A DNA stretch of 6,738 nt, from positions 1 through 6,738 of the forward strand of contig CAYSZU010000032.1 in assembly GCA_964435635.1 (NCBI GenBank), in the 5' to 3' direction. Under the pieces are notes generated by a model that searched no databases, was not told where the DNA came from, and was given only the letters and a program-made list of their open reading frames with translations. Below are positions 5,762 to 6,738 of this stretch, one piece after another; position 1 is the first letter of the stretch, and each line of letters opens with the position of its first letter. The position numbers and the translations under genes were made by a program. Source of the DNA: DAOOOU01 sp964435635 (GTDB taxonomy: Bacteria > Bacillota_I > Bacilli_A > RF39 > UBA660).

Positions 5762-6355
5762 ATGAAAATTGATTCAGTTGAATTAAAGAATTTAGCCGTT
5801 AGAATCAGCCAATATCCAGCTGATTTAAAGGATGAATTTCTATTAGTTGGGCGAAGTAATGTTGGTAAAAGTAGTTTTATTAATACGATTATTGCGCGAA
5901 AAAATTATGCTCATATCAGTTCTAAGCCGGGTAAAACTCAAACTTTAAATTTTTACTTAATAAACGAAAGATTTTATTTAGTTGATGTTCCTGGTTATGG
6001 TTATGCTAACACTGATAAAACCCAACAAAAGAAATTTGGTTTAATGATTGAAGAGTATTTAGTTAATCGCAAAAATTTAAAAAGAGTATTTATGCTAGTT
6101 GACTTTCGTCATAAACCTAGTGAAAATGATGAATTAATGTTTGAATTTTTAAAGTATTATGATTTAGATGTAACAATAGTTGCTACTAAATATGATAAGA
6201 TTTCACAAAAAAATCGTCTTAAACAAGAAAAGTATATTAACGAGGCTTTTAATTTAAAAGAAAATGATAATATTGTTTTTTTCTCAGCCATTACTAAAAA
6301 AGGTCGGGAAGAAGTTTATCAGATTATTAACAGTTATCTTAATTCCGAAGAATAA
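5762..6355 (+). CDS. engB: ribosome biogenesis GTP-binding protein EngB/YsxC
   Basis: This is a small TrmE-Era-EngA-EngB class GTPase, needed in Bacillus subtilis for late assembly of the 50S ribosomal subunit and acting in the cytoplasm. All signature elements are present in the 197-residue product: G1 P-loop GRSNVGKS (30-37), G2 region SSKPGKTQTLNFY (53-65), G3 DVPG (75-78, within DVPGYGYA), G4 TKYD (142-145) and G5 SA (175-176). Length and sequence closely follow B. subtilis YsxC, and the conserved ISQYP near residue 19 matches the family start. AGGTGA at 5748-5753 is eight bases before the ATG at 5762, so the in-frame GTG at 5750, which lies inside that site, is rejected as the start. It is transcribed alone from two promoters and ends at a hairpin overlapping its stop codon. 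dnaB follows in the same direction. Confidence 0.97.
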   Translation: MKIDSVELKNLAVRISQYPADLKDEFLLVGRSNVGKSSFINTIIARKNYAHISSKPGKTQTLNFYLINERFYLVDVPGYGYANTDKTQQKKFGLMIEEYLVNRKNLKRVFMLVDFRHKPSENDELMFEFLKYYDLDVTIVATKYDKISQKNRLKQEKYINEAFNLKENDNIVFFSAITKKGREEVYQIINSYLNSEE

Positions 6356-6375
6356 GCCCGTAAGGCGCTTTTTTC
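6354..6375 (+). terminator. rho-independent terminator of engB
   Basis: AAGCCC at 6354-6359 pairs with GGCGCTT at 6364-6370 around a GTAA tetraloop, with one bulged C (6366). The T-run reaches 6374. The stem begins inside the TAA stop codon of engB. The bulge makes it weaker than the others, so some read-through into dnaB is possible. Confidence 0.65.
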
Positions 6376-6404
6376 TTGTGCTAAAATCTAAATTAACATA
6401 TAAT
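6376..6404 (+). promoter_or_regulatory. candidate promoter of the dnaB-like gene
   Basis: A perfect TATAAT at 6399-6404 is 17 bp downstream of TTGTGC at 6376-6381, which matches only three -35 positions. Transcription would start near 6411, just after the in-frame ATG at 6410, which argues for the ATG at 6428 as start. Confidence 0.5.
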
Positions 6405-6427
6405 ATAAAATGAAAGCTGGTGAGTTT

Positions 6428-6738
6428 ATGAAATTAATTACTTTGTTGCCTGCTGATAGTTATATCGTAATAAACAAAACTATTTTAACTGAAATAGACC
6501 GCCAGAATTTGATCTCGTTATATGAACCAATTATCGGGGCCATTGCAGTTAGTTTATATTTAACTTTATGGCGTGATTTAGATCGCTTAGAAGTTATGAG
6601 TCATGAATATCATCATCATCATTTAATGACTATTCTTAAAACTGATTTAGATAGCATTAGAACAGCTCGGGAAGGTCTTGAAGCAATGGGCTTATTGAAA
6701 GCTTTTGTTCGAGAAGGAGATAGTAATAGTTATCTTTA
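6428..6738 (+). CDS. dnaB: DnaB/DnaD-type replication initiation and helicase-loading protein, N-terminal part
   Basis: The visible 103 residues (MKLITLLPADSYIVINKTIL onward) match the N-terminal domain of Bacillota DnaB, named after B. subtilis DnaB and distinct from the E. coli helicase. Diagnostic stretches are LPADSYIV, EIDRQNLISLYEPIIGAIA, VSLYLTLWRDL and the HHHHLM region, followed by a winged-helix-like segment ending EGLEAMGLLKAF. In B. subtilis it works with DnaD and DnaI to load the replicative helicase at the origin and at restarted forks, and it associates with the membrane. GGTGAG at 6419-6424 is only three bases upstream of the ATG. The ATG at 6410, in frame and six codons earlier, has no such site. 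The gene continues beyond the window; a dnaI-like loader is a common next neighbour but cannot be seen. Confidence 0.9.
   Translation, partial: MKLITLLPADSYIVINKTILTEIDRQNLISLYEPIIGAIAVSLYLTLWRDLDRLEVMSHEYHHHHLMTILKTDLDSIRTAREGLEAMGLLKAFVREGDSNSYL

Noticed and set aside
1..6738. CRISPR array, tRNA, rRNA, riboswitch or insertion sequence
   Set aside because: No spaced direct repeats, cloverleaf, conserved RNA core, transposase or terminal inverted repeats were seen on either strand. The gaps between genes are short and filled by promoters and terminators.

Overview
The window comes from a very AT-rich, low-GC Gram-positive bacterium. The best guess is a Bacilli-type lineage close to Mollicutes/RF39. 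The evidence is an EngB/YsxC GTPase next to a DnaB/DnaD-type helicase-loading protein (a Bacillota-restricted replication factor), strong Shine-Dalgarno sites, sigma-A-like promoters, A/T-rich codon choice and short terminator-bounded transcription units. The standard code fits: TGG encodes Trp, and TGA is not read through inside any intact gene. The exact taxon cannot be fixed from the sequence alone.

Layout. (1) Positions 1-77 hold the probable tail of an upstream gene and its terminator. (2) Positions 83-3965 form one rightward transcription unit: a promoter, an unrecognised 1042-residue protein, a small basic protein in an overlapping +1 frame, and a nucleoside 2-deoxyribosyltransferase-like gene split by a one-base frameshift. 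It ends at a hairpin that serves both strands. (3) Positions 3966-4774 hold a leftward surface-protein gene with an N-terminal membrane anchor, two InlB-B (Listeria-Bacteroides) repeats and an exact 14-residue tandem repeat. Its promoter spacer contains a run of ten A/T pairs. (4) Positions 4822-5688 hold a leftward membrane-anchored protein of unknown function with its own terminator and a strong promoter. That promoter's spacer is almost filled by a perfect 16-bp palindrome. (5) Positions 5699-6375 hold the divergent engB gene, with two overlapping promoters and a terminator. (6) From 6376 onward is the promoter and 5' part of a dnaB-like gene that runs off the window.

How the parts relate. 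engB and dnaB are core genes (ribosome assembly and replication initiation). The stretch 83-5688 is accessory in character: a rightward unit of obscure genes and two leftward envelope-protein genes. The two most interesting signals are these. First, the InlB-B gene has a homopolymer in its promoter spacer together with a perfect in-frame tandem repeat, an architecture that can give on/off and length variation of a surface protein. Second, the 1042-residue unit has two reading-frame discontinuities within about 430 bp, around a small protein and an NDT-like enzyme. In several gene starts (145, 4720, 5762, 6428) the Shine-Dalgarno spacing favours an internal ATG over the longest possible start.
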